Source: Firmicutes bacterium UBA3553
GTDB lineage: Bacteria > Bacillota > Clostridia > Tissierellales > Sedimentibacteraceae
Length of the DNA stretch: 64,000 nucleotides
Assembly: GCA_002381185.1 (NCBI GenBank)
Contig: DFOA01000057.1
Span: forward strand, 1-64,000
Reading direction: 5' to 3'
The translations under genes and the position numbers were made by a program. Shown here piece after piece: positions 28,931 to 40,903 of the stretch. The notes beneath the pieces were generated by a model, which made no database searches, had not been told where the DNA came from, and was given only the letters and a program-made list of their open reading frames with translations. Within the stretch, counting starts at the first letter, position 1. Each line of letters opens with the position of its first letter.

Positions 28931-30997
28931 TTATTTATTTACTATTTTTTCTACTACGTTATTTGGTACTTTTTCAAAGTGGTCAAATTCCATTGAATAA
29001 GCTGCTCTACCCTGGCTCATGGAGCGAAGTACTGTAGCATATCCAAACATTTCAGATAACGGAACTAATGCATCAACAACTTTGATTCCGTGTCTGTCTG
29101 AGAATCCTTCAACCCTACCTCTTCTAGAGCTCACATCTCCCATAACATCACCCAAATACTCTTCCGGTGTTGTTACTTCAACTTTCATGTAAGGCTCCAA
29201 TAATACTGGTGATGCCTTTTGCATAGCTTGCTTAAACGCCATGGAACCGGCAATCTTAAATGCCATTTCACTAGAGTCTACTTCATGATAAGAACCATCA
29301 TATAATGTAACTTTAAAATCAATAACAGGGAATCCGGCAAGTACACCATTTTCTGCCGCTCCTCTTATACCAGCTTCAACAGCTGGAATATATTCTTTTG
29401 GAATAGCTCCACCTACAATTGCATTAACAAATTCCATGCCTTTGCCAGGTTCTTGAGGTTCCATTTTGATTTTAACGTGACCATATTGTCCTTTACCACC
29501 TGATTGTCTAGCATACTTAACATCTACATCAGCCATGCTTGAAATTGTCTCTTTATATGAAACCTGCGGTTTACCTACATTTGCTTCAACTTTGAATTCT
29601 CTTAAAAGTCTGTCAACTATAATTTCCAAATGCAGCTCGCCCATTCCGGCAATAATTGTTTGACCTGTGTCAGGGTTTGTAAATGTCCTGAATGTTGGAT
29701 CTTCTTCAGCAAGCTTCTGAAGACCAATTCCCATTTTTTCCTGTCCTGCTTTAGTCTTAGGTTCAATTGCTACTTCTATAACTGGATCAGGGAATTCCAT
29801 AGATTCTAATACCACTGGGTGATCTGGATCACACAATGTATCTCCGGTAGTAGTAAATTTTAAGCCTACTGCCGCTTCTATGTCTCCCGAATAAGATGTC
29901 TTGATTTCTTCTCTTTTGTTGGCATGCATCTGAAGGATACGGCCAATTCTTTCTTTTTTATTTTTAGAAGAATTTAATACATAACTTCCTGATTCTAATG
30001 TTCCTCCATAAATTCTAAAGAAAGTTAGTTTCCCAACAAATGGGTCAGTCATAATCTTAAATGCTAAAGCTGCTAGAGGATCAGTGTCTTTAACTCCCAC
30101 CGGAATCTCTTCTTTAGTATCAGGATCATACCCTTTCATTTGAGGAACTTCTACCGGACTTGGCAAGTAATCAATTACTGCATCCAACATCAGTCTAACG
30201 CCTTTATGTTTATATGAAGTTCCGCAAAGTACAGGAATTATTTTAACATTGGTAGTTGCAATTCTTATTGCTTTTTTTAATTCTTCAACTGTGATTTCTT
30301 CACCGTTTAAGTATTTTTCCATCAATGCTTCATCTGTATCAACTACAGCTTCTACTAATTTTTCTCTGTATTCATTTGCTTGATCAACATATTCTTCTGG
30401 TATTTCTGTAATAGTTATATCTGTGCCCTCATCATTACCATAGTTTATAGTCTTCATTTCTACTAAGTCTATGATAGCTCTGAAGTTTTCTTCTGTACCA
30501 ATAGGCAACTGAATCGGAACAGCATTAGCTTTTAACCTTTCAATAATTGTTCCTACTGAATAGAAGAAGTCTGCACCCATCTTATCCATTTTATTTATAA
30601 AACAAATTCTTGGTACACCATATTTATCTGCCTGTCTCCAAACAGTCTCTGATTGAGGTTCAACCCCCATTTTAGCATCAAATACTGTTACTGCACCATC
30701 AAGCACTCTTAATGATCTTTCAACTTCAACTGTAAAGTCTACGTGGCCTGGTGTATCTATAATGTTAATTCTTACATCTTTCCAATGACAAGTAGTAGCA
30801 GCTGAAGTTATTGTTATTCCTCTTTCCTGCTCTTGCTCCATCCAGTCCATCTGAGATGCACCTTCATGAGTTTCTCCTATTTTATGAATTTTCCCGGTGT
30901 AGAACAGAATTCTTTCAGTAGTTGTAGTTTTTCCCGCATCTATATGCGCCATAATACCGATATTTCTGGTATTTTCCAAAGAATATTCTCTACTCAT
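28931..30997 (-). CDS. fusA: Elongation factor G
   Basis: 688-residue translocase GTPase. G1 [12 protein letters not shown] begins near residue 17, with DTPGHVDF and NKMDK following; domains II-V are complete. I use the ATG at 30997 with AAGGAGG 5 bases upstream; the longer frame starts inside the binding site. It lies between rpsG and tuf. Confidence 0.98.
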   Translation of the reverse strand: MSREYSLENTRNIGIMAHIDAGKTTTTERILFYTGKIHKIGETHEGASQMDWMEQEQERGITITSAATTCHWKDVRINIIDTPGHVDFTVEVERSLRVLDGAVTVFDAKMGVEPQSETVWRQADKYGVPRICFINKMDKMGADFFYSVGTIIERLKANAVPIQLPIGTEENFRAIIDLVEMKTINYGNDEGTDITITEIPEEYVDQANEYREKLVEAVVDTDEALMEKYLNGEEITVEELKKAIRIATTNVKIIPVLCGTSYKHKGVRLMLDAVIDYLPSPVEVPQMKGYDPDTKEEIPVGVKDTDPLAALAFKIMTDPFVGKLTFFRIYGGTLESGSYVLNSSKNKKERIGRILQMHANKREEIKTSYSGDIEAAVGLKFTTTGDTLCDPDHPVVLESMEFPDPVIEVAIEPKTKAGQEKMGIGLQKLAEEDPTFRTFTNPDTGQTIIAGMGELHLEIIVDRLLREFKVEANVGKPQVSYKETISSMADVDVKYARQSGGKGQYGHVKIKMEPQEPGKGMEFVNAIVGGAIPKEYIPAVEAGIRGAAENGVLAGFPVIDFKVTLYDGSYHEVDSSEMAFKIAGSMAFKQAMQKASPVLLEPYMKVEVTTPEEYLGDVMGDVSSRRGRVEGFSDRHGIKVVDALVPLSEMFGYATVLRSMSQGRAAYSMEFDHFEKVPNNVVEKIVNK

Positions 30998-31062
30998 ATT
31001 AACCTCCTTCACGCTGCTAATTTAAGTTTATTACTTAATATAAGCATATTAATTTAAGCATA

Positions 31063-31533
31063 TTACCATCTAAAATGTGCGAACGCCTTGTTAGCCTCTG
31101 CCATTTTGTGTGTATCTTCTCTTTTCTTAACACTTGCTCCTACGCTGTTAGCTGCATCCATTATTTCTTTTGCAAGCTTTTCACGCATAGTTTTTTCTCC
31201 TCTTTTACGAGAATAACCTACGAGCCATCTTAATCCCAAAGTCTGTCTTCTCTCTGGTCTTACTTCTATAGGTACTTGATATGTTGCTCCACCGACTCTT
31301 CTTGCTTTAACTTCCAGAACCGGCATGATGTTGTTCATGGCTTTTGTAAATACCTCTATTGGTTCTTCACCGGTTTTTTCTTTTATAATGTCAAATGCAT
31401 CATAAACAATTGTTTGAGCAACACCCTTTTTTCCATCATACATAAGCTGGTTGATTAATTTTGAAACAACCTTGTCTTTGTAAATTGGATCTTCCATTAC
31501 TTGTCTTTTAGGTATGTGACCTTTTCTTGGCAC
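31063..31533 (-). CDS. rpsG: 30S ribosomal protein S7
   Basis: 156-residue primary head-assembly protein. [20 protein letters not shown] and the terminal [14 protein letters not shown] are typical. It is separated from rpsL by an unusually long, structured spacer of 242 bases. Confidence 0.98.
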   Translation of the reverse strand: MPRKGHIPKRQVMEDPIYKDKVVSKLINQLMYDGKKGVAQTIVYDAFDIIKEKTGEEPIEVFTKAMNNIMPVLEVKARRVGGATYQVPIEVRPERRQTLGLRWLVGYSRKRGEKTMREKLAKEIMDAANSVGASVKKREDTHKMAEANKAFAHFRW

Positions 31534-31775
31534 TTTACTTCCCTCCTTAATATTAATTTAATTCACAGGTACTCGACAATAAATATGCCGTTGTGCACAA
31601 AATGCATATTCATTGATGCTAGTTTCTATGGCTTCATTTCATGAAACAAGACGGCTAAGCATCAAGATAACAACTTCTGACATTCCACGGTAACCACCGT
31701 GAAACTAAGACAATTGTGTATATATATTATGGCGCGATGCATCATAACCTGCATAGTGTGCCGGATATCGTCTAA
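31534..31775 (-). other. Structured rpsL-rpsG intercistronic spacer
   Basis: There is no gene here. The minus strand can form CACGGT/ACCGTG (near 31690-31705), TTGATGCT/AGCATCAA enclosing about 45 nt (31615-31668) and AATATGC/GCATATT (31582-31611). In E. coli the rpsL-rpsG spacer binds S7 for feedback control; whether this one does is inference. Confidence 0.5.
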
Positions 31776-32195
31776 TTATTTTTTCTGTTTTTCCCTTTTA
31801 GCTCCATATTTGGACCTAGATTGTTTTCTCTTAGCAACACCAGCTGTATCAAGGGTACCTCTTATAATGTGGTATCTAACCCCTGGTAAGTCTTTAACTC
31901 TCCCACCTCTTATAAGAACAACACTGTGTTCCTGTAAATTGTGGCCTACTCCTGGAATGTATGCAGTTACTTCTACACCTGTTGTTAATTTAACTCTGGC
32001 AATTTTTCTTAAAGCTGAGTTAGGTTTTTTAGGTGTTACAGTCTTAACTGAAGTACATACTCCTCTTTTTTGCGGTGAATTTGATTCATTCATCTTTTTT
32101 TGAAGTGTGTTGTAACTTACATTTAATGCTGGAGAATTAGACTTATATGTTACTTGTTCTCTGCCTTTTCTCACTAACTGGTTAATTGATGGCAT
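31776..32195 (-). CDS. rpsL: 30S ribosomal protein S12
   Basis: 139-residue decoding-centre protein. I use the ATG at 32195 ([13 protein letters not shown]) with AAGGAGG upstream. The streptomycin-site segment [17 protein letters not shown] and [10 protein letters not shown] are wild-type in appearance. It follows the L7Ae-like gene. Confidence 0.97.
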   Translation of the reverse strand: MPSINQLVRKGREQVTYKSNSPALNVSYNTLQKKMNESNSPQKRGVCTSVKTVTPKKPNSALRKIARVKLTTGVEVTAYIPGVGHNLQEHSVVLIRGGRVKDLPGVRYHIIRGTLDTAGVAKRKQSRSKYGAKREKQKK

Positions 32196-32219
32196 TCGTG
32201 CACCTCCTTGCGACATTGT

Positions 32220-32453
32220 TTATTTTAAAACGGCAGCAGCCGCTGCGTTTACATTGATACCGACAGATGACCCAAGTTCCTTCATACTGTCAAAATAGAC
32301 TATTTCAACATTTTGTTCCTTGCATACATCTGCGATTGACTTAGTAACATGCAAATCAGCATCCTTTGATATATATATCCTTTCAGCTTCGTTTCTTTGC
32401 AAAGCCCTCAAAGTCTGCTTCTTTCCAATCACTATTTTTTTATTGTCTTTCAT
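32220..32453 (-). CDS. L7Ae-family ribosomal protein (YbxF/L7Ae-like)
   Basis: 77-residue member of the L7Ae/L30e RNA-binding fold (KDNKKIVIGKKQTLRALQRNEAERIYISKDAD). The B. subtilis homologue at this position, YbxF, binds kink-turns. I use the ATG at 32453 downstream of AAGGGTG. It is the first gene of the str operon, between rpoC and rpsL, with its own promoter and a structured leader. Confidence 0.9.
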   Translation of the reverse strand: MKDNKKIVIGKKQTLRALQRNEAERIYISKDADLHVTKSIADVCKEQNVEIVYFDSMKELGSSVGINVNAAAAAVLK

Positions 32454-32607
32454 TTCAATCACCCTTAATCTCTAACTATAATCTCATACAAGCAATCCTG
32501 AGCGACACATAAGAATTCCATTTCATACAATGACTCAGAGACTCTTACGTCTCGCATCAGAATGTCAATTTGAACTATGTTATTAATTTATTTAAGGATT
32601 AAAACAC
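32454..32607 (-). ncRNA. Structured leader of the str operon, possible L7Ae target
   Basis: The leader of about 150 nt contains a GAGAC/GTCTC hairpin flanked by CTGATG on one side and CTGAG on the other, plus a longer CTGAG/CTCAG pairing. UGAUG and CUGA around a stem recall box C/D kink-turns bound by L7Ae proteins. This is a suggestion from motifs only; I cannot verify the fold. Confidence 0.35.
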
Positions 32608-32613
32608 TCAAGT

Positions 32614-32642
32614 ATTCTATCATCTTATTTTTTAGATGTCAA
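32614..32642 (-). promoter_or_regulatory. Promoter of the str operon
   Basis: TTGACA (32637-32642), 17 bp and TAGAAT (32614-32619), between rpoC and the L7Ae-like gene. Confidence 0.85.
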
Positions 32643-32656
32643 ATATTTTTTTATTA

Positions 32657-32716
32657 TTTTGGGGACATTCCTTCAAGCTTATTTCACTATCCTAACTTGA
32701 AGGTGTGTCTCCATAC
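32657..32716. repeat. GGGGAC palindromic repeat after rpoC
   Basis: GGGGACATTCCTTCAAG on plus faces CTTGAAGGTGTGTCTCC about 20 bases later, an imperfect palindrome with an 8-bp perfect core. The same ends recur between rpoB and rpoC. It lies a few bases after the rpoC stop. Confidence 0.65.
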
Positions 32717-32720
32717 CTCT

Positions 32721-35700
32721 TTATTCATTAATTGCTGGTTCTTTTTCTTCTACTTCAACATCCTTGGTAGTTACCCCTATGTTTCTGTATTTCTTCATTC
32801 CTGTTCCGGCAGGTATCAGTTTTCCTATGATGACATTTTCTTTTAGTCCCAGCAGATTATCAACCTTGCCTTTTGTTGCGGCATCTGTCAATACTCTTGT
32901 AGTTTCCTGGAATGATGCTGATGCCAGAAACGAATCGGTAGCAAGAGATGATTTTGTAATACCAAGAAGTGCAACTTCGCCTGAGGCAGGTTCCTTGCCT
33001 TCTTCAATTGCTTTTTCATTTTGTTCTTTAAATTCAAATGATGATACAAGACTTCCTGGAAGAAGAGTAGTGTCTCCTGCGTCCTCAATACGAACCTTGT
33101 TTACCATTTGTCTGATTATTACCTCGACGTGCTTATCACTGATATCAACACCCTGCATTCTGTAAACCCTTTGAACTTCCATAAGAATATAGGATTCCAG
33201 TGCTTTCATTCCCTTGATGTTCATTATGTCATGAGGGTTAATTGAACCATCTGTAAGCTTATCTCCAGCTTCTACATAATCCCCTTCGGTAACCAATACC
33301 TTTGAACCGTATGGAATCAGGTATGTCTTGCTTTCCATTGATTCATTGTTTGTAATTGTAACTTCTCTTTTGTGTATTTTTTCGGTTAAAGTTACTCTTC
33401 CGGGAATTTCTGTTATAATTGCCTGCCCCTTTGGTTTTCTGGCTTCAAAAAGTTCTTCGATACGCGGCAAACCTTGAGTGATATCACTTGCTGCTGCGAT
33501 ACCGCCTGTATGGAATGTACGCATTGTAAGCTGTGTACCAGGTTCACCTATTGACTGGGCTGCAATTATACCAACAGCTCCGCCCACGTTAACAAGCTTT
33601 CCTGTTGCAAGGTTTGTTCCATAACATTTTGCACAAACACCGTGTGGTGTCTTGCACGTAAGAACTGATCTTACTTTGACTTTCTTTATACCTGAATTCT
33701 GAATTTTATGCGCGGTTTCTTCAGAAATAAATTCTCCTGATTTAACCATTACTTCGCCTGTTTGAGGATTAATCACATCATCGGATGCGTATCTGTCGGC
33801 GCATCTCTCGCTCATTTCCTCAATTACTTCCTTACCGTCAATGAAAGATTCAACTTCAATACCATCTGTAGTACCGCAGTCCACTTCTCTTACAATAACG
33901 TCCTGGCTTACGTCAACAAGTCTTCTTGTCAGGTAACCTGAGTCTGCTGTTCTTAAAGCTGTATCTGTTAATCCTTTACGAGCTCCTGTAGCTGAAAGGA
34001 AGAATTCAAGAACTGTAAGTCCTTCACGGAAGTTTGATTTAACCGGAACCTCAACTGTCTTACCGGTAGCACTTGCCATAAGACCACGCATACCTGCCAG
34101 CTGTTTAATCTGGTTACGTCCTCCACGGGCTCCTGATACTGACATGATGTAAATAGAGTTTAACGGATCCAGGTTTTCCATAAGTGCATTAGTTACATCT
34201 TCTGTTGTCTGGTTCCATATCTTAATAACATTCTCATATCTTTCTTCGTCAGTCATTAAGCCTCTTCTGTATTTTTTTTCATATTCGATAACTTGTTTTT
34301 CTGCTTTTTCAATAAGATCTTTCTTTTCATCAGGAACTGTAATGTCGCTTACGCTTATTGTTATAGCTCCCTTGGTTGAATACATGTATCCCTTTGATTT
34401 AATTCCGTCCAATACGTCTGCTGTTGCAGAATTTCCGTATCTTCTAAAGCATCTGTATATAATTTCTTCCAATGATTTTTTAGTTACGGTCTTGTCTATT
34501 TCAAGTGAGAATTTATCTTTATCCCTGTCTACAAAGCCTAAGTCCTGAGGTATATTTTCATTAAATATGAATCTTCCCACAGTACTTTCAACAAATCTTG
34601 TTTCACCATCTATTGTCTTTCTTACTTTGACTCTTGCATGCAAATCAACATTTTTGTTGAAATACGCCATCATCATTTCATCATAATCCTTGAATATCAT
34701 TCCATGACCTTTAGAATTTTCAATTTCAAGTGTCATGTAATAGCTTCCCAGAACCATGTCCTGTGTAGGAGTGGTAATTGGTCTTCCATCCTTCGGAGCT
34801 AAAATATTGTTTGTTGACATCATCAAAAATCTTGATTCTGCCTGGGCTTCTACCGACAGCGGAACGTGGACAGCCATCTGGTCACCGTCGAAGTCAGCAT
34901 TATAGGCTGTACATACTAACGGATGAAGTTTAATTGCCTTTCCTTCCACAAGAACAGGTTCAAATGATTGTATACCAAGCCTGTGAAGAGTCGGGGCACG
35001 ATTTAACATTACAGTGTGGTCTTTAATTATTTCATCTAATACATCCCATACTGCATTGTCAACTTTCTCAACCTTTTTCTTTGCGCTTTTAATGTTGTGT
35101 GCTGTTCCGTTTTCAACCAGCTTCTTCATTACAAAGGGTTTGAACAGTTCAAGGGCCATTTTCTTCGGAAGACCACATTGGTTGAATCTTAGTTCAGGGC
35201 CGACAACTATAACTGAACGTCCCGAATAGTCAACTCTTTTTCCAAGAAGGTTTTGTCTGAAGCGTCCCTGCTTTCCTTTAAGCATATCTGAAAGAGATTT
35301 TAAAGGTCTGTTTCCGGGACCAGTAACAGGTCTTCCGCGTCTGCCGTTGTCGATTAAGGCGTCAACGGCTTCCTGAAGCATTCTTTTTTCGTTTCTGACT
35401 ATAATGTCAGGAGCTCCCAGGTCAAGAAGTCTTTTTAACCTGTTATTTCTGTTTATAACTCTTCTGTACAGGTCGTTTAAATCTGATGTTGCAAAACGTC
35501 CTCCGTCCAGCTGAACCATAGGTCTTAATTCAGGAGGAATAACAGGAACTACATCTAGAATCATCCATTCCGGCCTGTTGCCGGATACTCTAAATGCTTC
35601 TATTACTTCAAGCCTTCTCGTGATTCTGATTTTTTTCTGTCCCTTGCTGTCCTTAAGCTGGCTTTTAAGTTCTGCCGCTTCTTTTTCAAGGTCTATTTTT

Positions 35701-36239
35701 TCAAGAAGCTTTTTGATTGCTTCTGCACCCATTTCTGCTTTGAATGCATTTTTATAGTGGTCTTTGTATTCTCTGTACTCCATTTCGGATAAAAGTTGTT
35801 TTTCCGACAATGATGTGTCACCGGCTTCTGTAACAACATATTGTGCAAAATACAATACTTTTTCCAATGCTCTCGGGGACATATCAAGAATAAGGCCCAG
35901 TCTCGATGGTATGCCTTTGAAATACCAGATATGGGAAACAGGAGCTGCAAGCTCGATGTGCCCCATTCTTTCTCTTCTTACCTTAGCTTTTGTAACCTCT
36001 ACTCCGCAGCGGTCACAGACTACTCCTTTATATCTGACTCTTTTATATTTTCCGCAATGACATTCCCAATCCTTGGTCGGTCCGAATATTTTTTCGCAGA
36101 ACAGACCATCCTTTTCTGGTTTAAGTGTACGGTAATTGATTGTTTCCGGTTTTTTAACTTCTCCTCTAGACCATTGTCTTATTTTGTCCGGAGAGGCCAA
36201 AGCAATTCTTATTGATTCGAAATTATTGTAATCTATCAA
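32721..36239 (-). CDS. rpoC: DNA-directed RNA polymerase beta' subunit
   Basis: 1172-residue beta' subunit. Zinc cysteines CHCG and CDRCG are at about residues 60-80; the catalytic [12 protein letters not shown], bridge helix and C-terminal clamp are present. I prefer the TTG at 36239: AAGGGAG lies 8 bases upstream and the product then begins [17 protein letters not shown], in line with the family. The ATG at 36257 has no ribosome binding site. It follows rpoB after a repeat-filled spacer. Confidence 0.95.
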   Translation of the reverse strand: MIDYNNFESIRIALASPDKIRQWSRGEVKKPETINYRTLKPEKDGLFCEKIFGPTKDWECHCGKYKRVRYKGVVCDRCGVEVTKAKVRRERMGHIELAAPVSHIWYFKGIPSRLGLILDMSPRALEKVLYFAQYVVTEAGDTSLSEKQLLSEMEYREYKDHYKNAFKAEMGAEAIKKLLEKIDLEKEAAELKSQLKDSKGQKKIRITRRLEVIEAFRVSGNRPEWMILDVVPVIPPELRPMVQLDGGRFATSDLNDLYRRVINRNNRLKRLLDLGAPDIIVRNEKRMLQEAVDALIDNGRRGRPVTGPGNRPLKSLSDMLKGKQGRFRQNLLGKRVDYSGRSVIVVGPELRFNQCGLPKKMALELFKPFVMKKLVENGTAHNIKSAKKKVEKVDNAVWDVLDEIIKDHTVMLNRAPTLHRLGIQSFEPVLVEGKAIKLHPLVCTAYNADFDGDQMAVHVPLSVEAQAESRFLMMSTNNILAPKDGRPITTPTQDMVLGSYYMTLEIENSKGHGMIFKDYDEMMMAYFNKNVDLHARVKVRKTIDGETRFVESTVGRFIFNENIPQDLGFVDRDKDKFSLEIDKTVTKKSLEEIIYRCFRRYGNSATADVLDGIKSKGYMYSTKGAITISVSDITVPDEKKDLIEKAEKQVIEYEKKYRRGLMTDEERYENVIKIWNQTTEDVTNALMENLDPLNSIYIMSVSGARGGRNQIKQLAGMRGLMASATGKTVEVPVKSNFREGLTVLEFFLSATGARKGLTDTALRTADSGYLTRRLVDVSQDVIVREVDCGTTDGIEVESFIDGKEVIEEMSERCADRYASDDVINPQTGEVMVKSGEFISEETAHKIQNSGIKKVKVRSVLTCKTPHGVCAKCYGTNLATGKLVNVGGAVGIIAAQSIGEPGTQLTMRTFHTGGIAAASDITQGLPRIEELFEARKPKGQAIITEIPGRVTLTEKIHKREVTITNNESMESKTYLIPYGSKVLVTEGDYVEAGDKLTDGSINPHDIMNIKGMKALESYILMEVQRVYRMQGVDISDKHVEVIIRQMVNKVRIEDAGDTTLLPGSLVSSFEFKEQNEKAIEEGKEPASGEVALLGITKSSLATDSFLASASFQETTRVLTDAATKGKVDNLLGLKENVIIGKLIPAGTGMKKYRNIGVTTKDVEVEEKEPAINE

Positions 36240-36279
36240 GGAGTTCGCTCCCTTCATTATAATTTTTTTTCAATCTTAT

Positions 36280-36412
36280 TTGGGGACATTCCATTAATGT
36301 TTCCCCTCAAAGACTTTGTAATCGGGGACATTCCTTTAATGCTTTCCCTCAAAGACCATCCCTTCATTAAAGGTGTGTCCTCATACCTATTTAGGTGTGT
36401 ACCAATACCTAC
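36280..36412. repeat. Compound GGGGAC repeats between rpoB and rpoC
   Basis: Two GGGGACATTCC units (36282, 36329) each followed by TTTCCCTCAAAGAC-like sequence, and one opposing AAAGGTGTGTCCTC unit (36367-36380), then two TAGGTGTG/TACC repeats. Together they form nested imperfect palindromes inside the rpoBC transcript. Confidence 0.65.
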
Positions 36413-36415
36413 ACC

Positions 36416-39400
36416 TTAAAAATCATCATTGACATAATCTTCATCATCTAAATCAATATCTTCTTCATAAATATCAATGTCTTCAATATCTTCAACATCT
36501 ATATCGTCAATGTCTTCAATACCATCAGATTCAGCTTGCATATCAACTTCATTCATGCCTTCTTCTTCAACATACTTTATGTCACTTAAGCTTTCACCGT
36601 CAACCTGCAAATCTTCATCAATCTCCATCGTATCGACTATTTCAACTTCAGCTTGTTCGCTGGTAATTATCTTGATATCCAACGCCAAACTTTGCAATTC
36701 TTTTACAAGTACCTTGAATGATTCAGGAATTCCAGGTTCAGGAATATTTTCACCTTTGACAATGGCTTCATATGTCTTTACTCTTCCGTTAACATCGTCT
36801 GACTTAACAGTCAATATTTCCTGTAACGTATGAGCTGCTCCGTATGCTTCCAATGCCCAAACTTCCATTTCTCCGAATCTTTGTCCTCCGAACTGAGCCT
36901 TACCGCCCAGCGGCTGCTGAGTTACCAATGAATACGGTCCTGTTGAACGTGCATGTATCTTATCATCAACCAAATGGTGAAGTTTTAACATATACATGTA
37001 GCCAACAGTTACCGGACCATCAAAATACTCACCTGAACGTCCGTCTCTAAGCTCAATTTTACCGCTTCTGGGGTATCCTGCCATTTCAAGAGCATCCCAT
37101 ATATCATCTTCTATAGCTCCATCAAATACAGGAGTAGCAACATTCCATCCTAATTTCTTAGCTGCAAGGCCAAGATGCACTTCAAGCACCTGACCGATAT
37201 TCATACGTGAAGGAACACCCAGAGGATTTAAAACAACCTGCAATGGAGTGCCATCAGGCAGATACGGCATATCTTCTTCAGGCATTATACGGGAGATAAC
37301 ACCCTTGTTACCGTGGCGGCCGCACATTTTGTCTCCTACATTTATTTTACGTTTTGTTGCAATGTAGACTCTTACCATCTTGCTTACTCCAGGGCTTAAC
37401 TCATCACCGTTTTCTCTTGTAAACACTTTAACGTCGACAATTATTCCTGTTTCACCGTGTGGCACCTTCAATGAAGTATCTCTTACTTCTCTTGCCTTTT
37501 CGCCGAATATGGCTCTTAAAAGTCTTTCTTCAGCGGTCAATTCTGTTTCTCCCTTAGGAGTAACCTTACCCACAAGAATGTCTCCGGAATCTACTTCCGC
37601 GCCAATCCTTATAATTCCTCTTTCATCCAAATCCTTAAGGGAATCATCTCCCACATTTGGAATATCTCTTGTTATTTCTTCAGGCCCCAGCTTGGTGTCC
37701 CTTGCTTCTGATTCATATTCTTCAATATGAACAGATGTGAGAACATCATCCATAACCAGTCTCTCATTCAACAGCATCGCATCCTCGTAATTGTAACCTT
37801 CCCAGGTCATAAAACCTATAAGGAGGTTCTTTCCGATTGCCATATCTCCGTTGTCCGTAGATGGACCGTCTGCAATAATCTGTCCTTTTTTTACTTCATC
37901 GCCTTTATAAACGATAGGTCTTTGATTTATGCATGTTCCGCTGTTTGATCTTTTGAATTTCAATAACGGATACTTGTCAATCATGCCATTATCTTTTCTT
38001 TTAATCAATATTGCCGATGCAGTAACAGAAGCTACAGCACCATCATGTTCCGCTACAATAACTGCCCCTGAATCCTTTGCTGCTTTGTATTCCAGACCTG
38101 TTCCTATAATAGGAGCGTCTGTAATCAACAAAGGCACTGCCTGTCTCTGCATGTTTGCACCCATCAGCGCACGGTTGGCATCGTCATTTTCCAGGAACGG
38201 AATCATACCTGTACCGATAGAGATTACCTGTTTAGGAGAAACCTCCATGTAATCAACCTTATCTCTTGATACAATTTCGTTGATACCATCAATACCTCTG
38301 ACAACAACACGGGTATTAGCAAATGTTCCATCTTCGTTAAGCGGCTCATTTGACTGAGCAATTATTTTAGTATCTTCTATATCAGCTGTTAAATAATCAA
38401 TTATTTCAGTTACCTGACCTGTTTCCTTGTTAACTCTTCTGTACGGAGCTTCAAGGAAGCCATAGTCATTAATTCTTGCATATGTTGCAAGAGAGGTTAT
38501 CAAACCGATGTTCGGACCTTCCGGTGTTTCTATAGGACACATTCTGCCGTAATGAGAATGGTGAACGTCTCTGACTTCAAAGCTTGCCCTGTCTCTTGAC
38601 AAACCTCCCGGTCCCAATGCAGACATTCTTCTTTTGTGCGTAAGCTCGGCCAATGGGTTTGTCTGGTCCATAAACTGCGACAACTGGCTTGAACCGAAGA
38701 ATTCTTTAATCGCGGCCGAAACAGGTCTTATGTTGATTAAAACCTGCGGAGTCACAACATCAACATCCTGAATAGTCATTCTTTCTCTGACTACTCTTTC
38801 CATTCTCGACAACCCGACTCTAACCTGGTTTTGAAGAAGTTCTCCGACAGATCGTAATCTTCTGTTTCCAAGGTGGTCAATGTCATCAGTTCCGCCAACG
38901 CCTTTAAATAATCCAAGCTGATAGTTTACTGAAGCTATCATATCTTCAACAATAATATGTCTCGGTGAAAGAAGTTTCATATTATCAACTATTGCTTTTT
39001 CAATATCTTCTGTTGAACTGTTTTCTTCAAGTATGTTTTTCATCACCGGATAGAAAACGCGTTCCTTTAATCCTAATCTTTCAAAATCTATATCTAAACC
39101 AAATACTTTTGGGTTTACAAACTTATTGCTTAATACTTTAGTAATTTTTTCTTCAGAGTTATAAATGTTTACTGAAAAAATTCCTGCTGCCTCTAATTTA
39201 TCTATGGATTCACTGTTGAAAGGTTCATCTTTATGTACTAAAATTTCACCAGTATCCTTATCAATTACATCTTCAGCTGCACGTCTTCCTATAATCCTGT
39301 TTTCCAGGCTGAGTTTCTTGTTAAATTTATATCTTCCTACTTTTGCGAGATCGTATCTCTTTGGGTCAAAAAACAAAGAATTGATTAATGATGAAGCACT

Positions 39401-40144
39401 GTCTAATGTAGGAGGTTCTCCCGGTCTTAATCTTTTGTATATTTCAATTAATGCTTCGTCTGAATTGGCAGTGTTGTCCTTTTCAAGTGTTTTCAAAAGC
39501 TGTTCTGTTTCTCCCAATGTTTCAATAATCTGTGAATTGGAAGAAAGCCCCATAGCTCTTACAAGCACTGTGGCAGGAAGTTTCCTCGTACGATCTACTC
39601 TTACATATATAATATCGTTAGAGTCTGTTTCATATTCAAGCCATGCTCCTCTGTTTGGAATAAGTGTGGACTCGTACAGCTCCTTGCCTACCTTATCCCT
39701 TGTCATGTTGTAATAAACACCTGGTGATCTTACCAACTGACTGACAATAACACGCTCTGCTCCGTTTATGATGAAAGTACCTCTGTCTGTCATCAGAGGG
39801 AAATCACCCATAAATGTTTCCTGTTCCTTAATTTCTCCAGTTTCTTTGTTTATTAGTCTTACTTTTAATTTTAAAGGAACTGAATATGTTGCATCTCTTT
39901 CTTTACATTCTACTTCGCTGAATTTAGGTTCTCCATATAAAGAATGGTCCACAAACTCCAGAATCAAATTGCCGGTATAATCCTCGATTGGAGAAATATC
40001 TTCAAACACCTCTTTAAGTCCTTCGCTTAAAAACCATTCGTAAGATTTTTTCTGAACCTCAATCAAATCCGGCAAATCTAATACTTCATCAATTTTAGAG
40101 TAAGACATTCTCACTCTATTACCTATTTTCACAGGATGCGGCAT
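36416..40144 (-). CDS. rpoB: DNA-directed RNA polymerase beta subunit
   Basis: 1242-residue beta subunit. The rifampicin region ([25 protein letters not shown]) has the wild-type sensitive residues, and the catalytic [19 protein letters not shown] is present. The C-terminus continues into a very acidic, repetitive tail of about 70 residues (Asp/Glu/Ile, for example [19 protein letters not shown]). It has its own promoter and follows rplL after that gene's terminator. Confidence 0.98.
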   Translation of the reverse strand: MPHPVKIGNRVRMSYSKIDEVLDLPDLIEVQKKSYEWFLSEGLKEVFEDISPIEDYTGNLILEFVDHSLYGEPKFSEVECKERDATYSVPLKLKVRLINKETGEIKEQETFMGDFPLMTDRGTFIINGAERVIVSQLVRSPGVYYNMTRDKVGKELYESTLIPNRGAWLEYETDSNDIIYVRVDRTRKLPATVLVRAMGLSSNSQIIETLGETEQLLKTLEKDNTANSDEALIEIYKRLRPGEPPTLDSASSLINSLFFDPKRYDLAKVGRYKFNKKLSLENRIIGRRAAEDVIDKDTGEILVHKDEPFNSESIDKLEAAGIFSVNIYNSEEKITKVLSNKFVNPKVFGLDIDFERLGLKERVFYPVMKNILEENSSTEDIEKAIVDNMKLLSPRHIIVEDMIASVNYQLGLFKGVGGTDDIDHLGNRRLRSVGELLQNQVRVGLSRMERVVRERMTIQDVDVVTPQVLINIRPVSAAIKEFFGSSQLSQFMDQTNPLAELTHKRRMSALGPGGLSRDRASFEVRDVHHSHYGRMCPIETPEGPNIGLITSLATYARINDYGFLEAPYRRVNKETGQVTEIIDYLTADIEDTKIIAQSNEPLNEDGTFANTRVVVRGIDGINEIVSRDKVDYMEVSPKQVISIGTGMIPFLENDDANRALMGANMQRQAVPLLITDAPIIGTGLEYKAAKDSGAVIVAEHDGAVASVTASAILIKRKDNGMIDKYPLLKFKRSNSGTCINQRPIVYKGDEVKKGQIIADGPSTDNGDMAIGKNLLIGFMTWEGYNYEDAMLLNERLVMDDVLTSVHIEEYESEARDTKLGPEEITRDIPNVGDDSLKDLDERGIIRIGAEVDSGDILVGKVTPKGETELTAEERLLRAIFGEKAREVRDTSLKVPHGETGIIVDVKVFTRENGDELSPGVSKMVRVYIATKRKINVGDKMCGRHGNKGVISRIMPEEDMPYLPDGTPLQVVLNPLGVPSRMNIGQVLEVHLGLAAKKLGWNVATPVFDGAIEDDIWDALEMAGYPRSGKIELRDGRSGEYFDGPVTVGYMYMLKLHHLVDDKIHARSTGPYSLVTQQPLGGKAQFGGQRFGEMEVWALEAYGAAHTLQEILTVKSDDVNGRVKTYEAIVKGENIPEPGIPESFKVLVKELQSLALDIKIITSEQAEVEIVDTMEIDEDLQVDGESLSDIKYVEEEGMNEVDMQAESDGIEDIDDIDVEDIEDIDIYEEDIDLDDEDYVNDDF

Positions 40145-40217
40145 TTTTTCACCCCTTAGTTAATATTTTTTGGCATACAAATTCTGTGCCAACATTTTAT
40201 GCTCATGGCAATATATA

Positions 40218-40246
40218 ATAATATCACCATAAAATTTTTCTGTCAA
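40218..40246 (-). promoter_or_regulatory. Promoter of rpoB-rpoC
   Basis: TTGACA (40241-40246), 17 bp and TATTAT (40218-40223). The leader of about 65 nt has a TTGGCA/TGCCAA hairpin. The remainder of the spacer up to the rplL terminator is AT-rich with no gene. Confidence 0.8.
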
Positions 40247-40424
40247 TATAATTTTTAATTTTTTTTAATATTTCTACATGATTTCTAAAAATTTTATTTT
40301 TTTAGGAAGTATTGCTTATATTGTAAGAAATCATTTTAACTTGAAAATTATAATAATATTGACATAATTTAGAAAATACACCTTAATTATTATTTGCAGA
40401 TATAAAAATAATATACATAAAAAT

Positions 40425-40459
40425 CCAAAAAAGACTTTACCGATTATGTAAAGTCTTTT
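40425..40459 (-). terminator. Terminator after rplL
   Basis: Perfect 12-bp stem AAAAGACTTTAC / GTAAAGTCTTTT with a 7-base loop and a short T run. It separates rplJ-rplL from rpoB-rpoC. Confidence 0.85.
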
Positions 40460-40477
40460 CTAATCATTGCTTGGGTA

Positions 40478-40858
40478 TTATTTTATTTCTACTGATGCGC
40501 CTTCAGCTTCTAATGCAGCTTTCATTTTGTCAGCATCTTCTTTTGAAACGCCAGTCTTTAATGTAGTAGGTGCTCCGTCAACTGCATCTTTTGCTTCTTT
40601 CAAGCCAAGTCCAGTTAATTCTCTTACTACTTTAATAACCTTAATCTTTCCAGCACCAGCTGATGTTAATACTACATCAAATTCTGTTTTTTCTTCTTCA
40701 GCAGGAGCTGCCGCACCAGCTGCTGCACCTGCAACTGCTACAGGAGCTGCTGCTGATACACCAAATTCTTCTTCGATTGCTTTTACTAATTCATTTAATT
40801 CTAATACTGTTAATTGTTTTATTTCATCAACAAATTTTGTTATTTTTTCACTTGCCAT
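40478..40858 (-). CDS. rplL: 50S ribosomal protein L7/L12
   Basis: 126-residue stalk protein. An N-terminal dimerisation part, an alanine-rich hinge ([20 protein letters not shown]) and the C-terminal factor-binding domain ([21 protein letters not shown]) are in order. It follows rplJ after 113 bases containing a structured repeat. Confidence 0.98.
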   Translation of the reverse strand: MASEKITKFVDEIKQLTVLELNELVKAIEEEFGVSAAAPVAVAGAAAGAAAPAEEEKTEFDVVLTSAGAGKIKVIKVVRELTGLGLKEAKDAVDGAPTTLKTGVSKEDADKMKAALEAEGASVEIK

Positions 40859-40903
40859 TTTAAATATCCTCCTATTGATTTTAAAATAATTTTATTTGTT
40901 TTT

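Noticed and set aside
36477..36833. Serine-rich plus-strand frame opposite the rpoB tail
   Set aside because: It is the complement of the acidic Asp/Glu/Ile repeat and has no independent support.
39165..39713. 182-codon plus-strand frame opposite rpoB
   Set aside because: Long only because of codon bias in the antisense gene; no start signal or recognisable domain.
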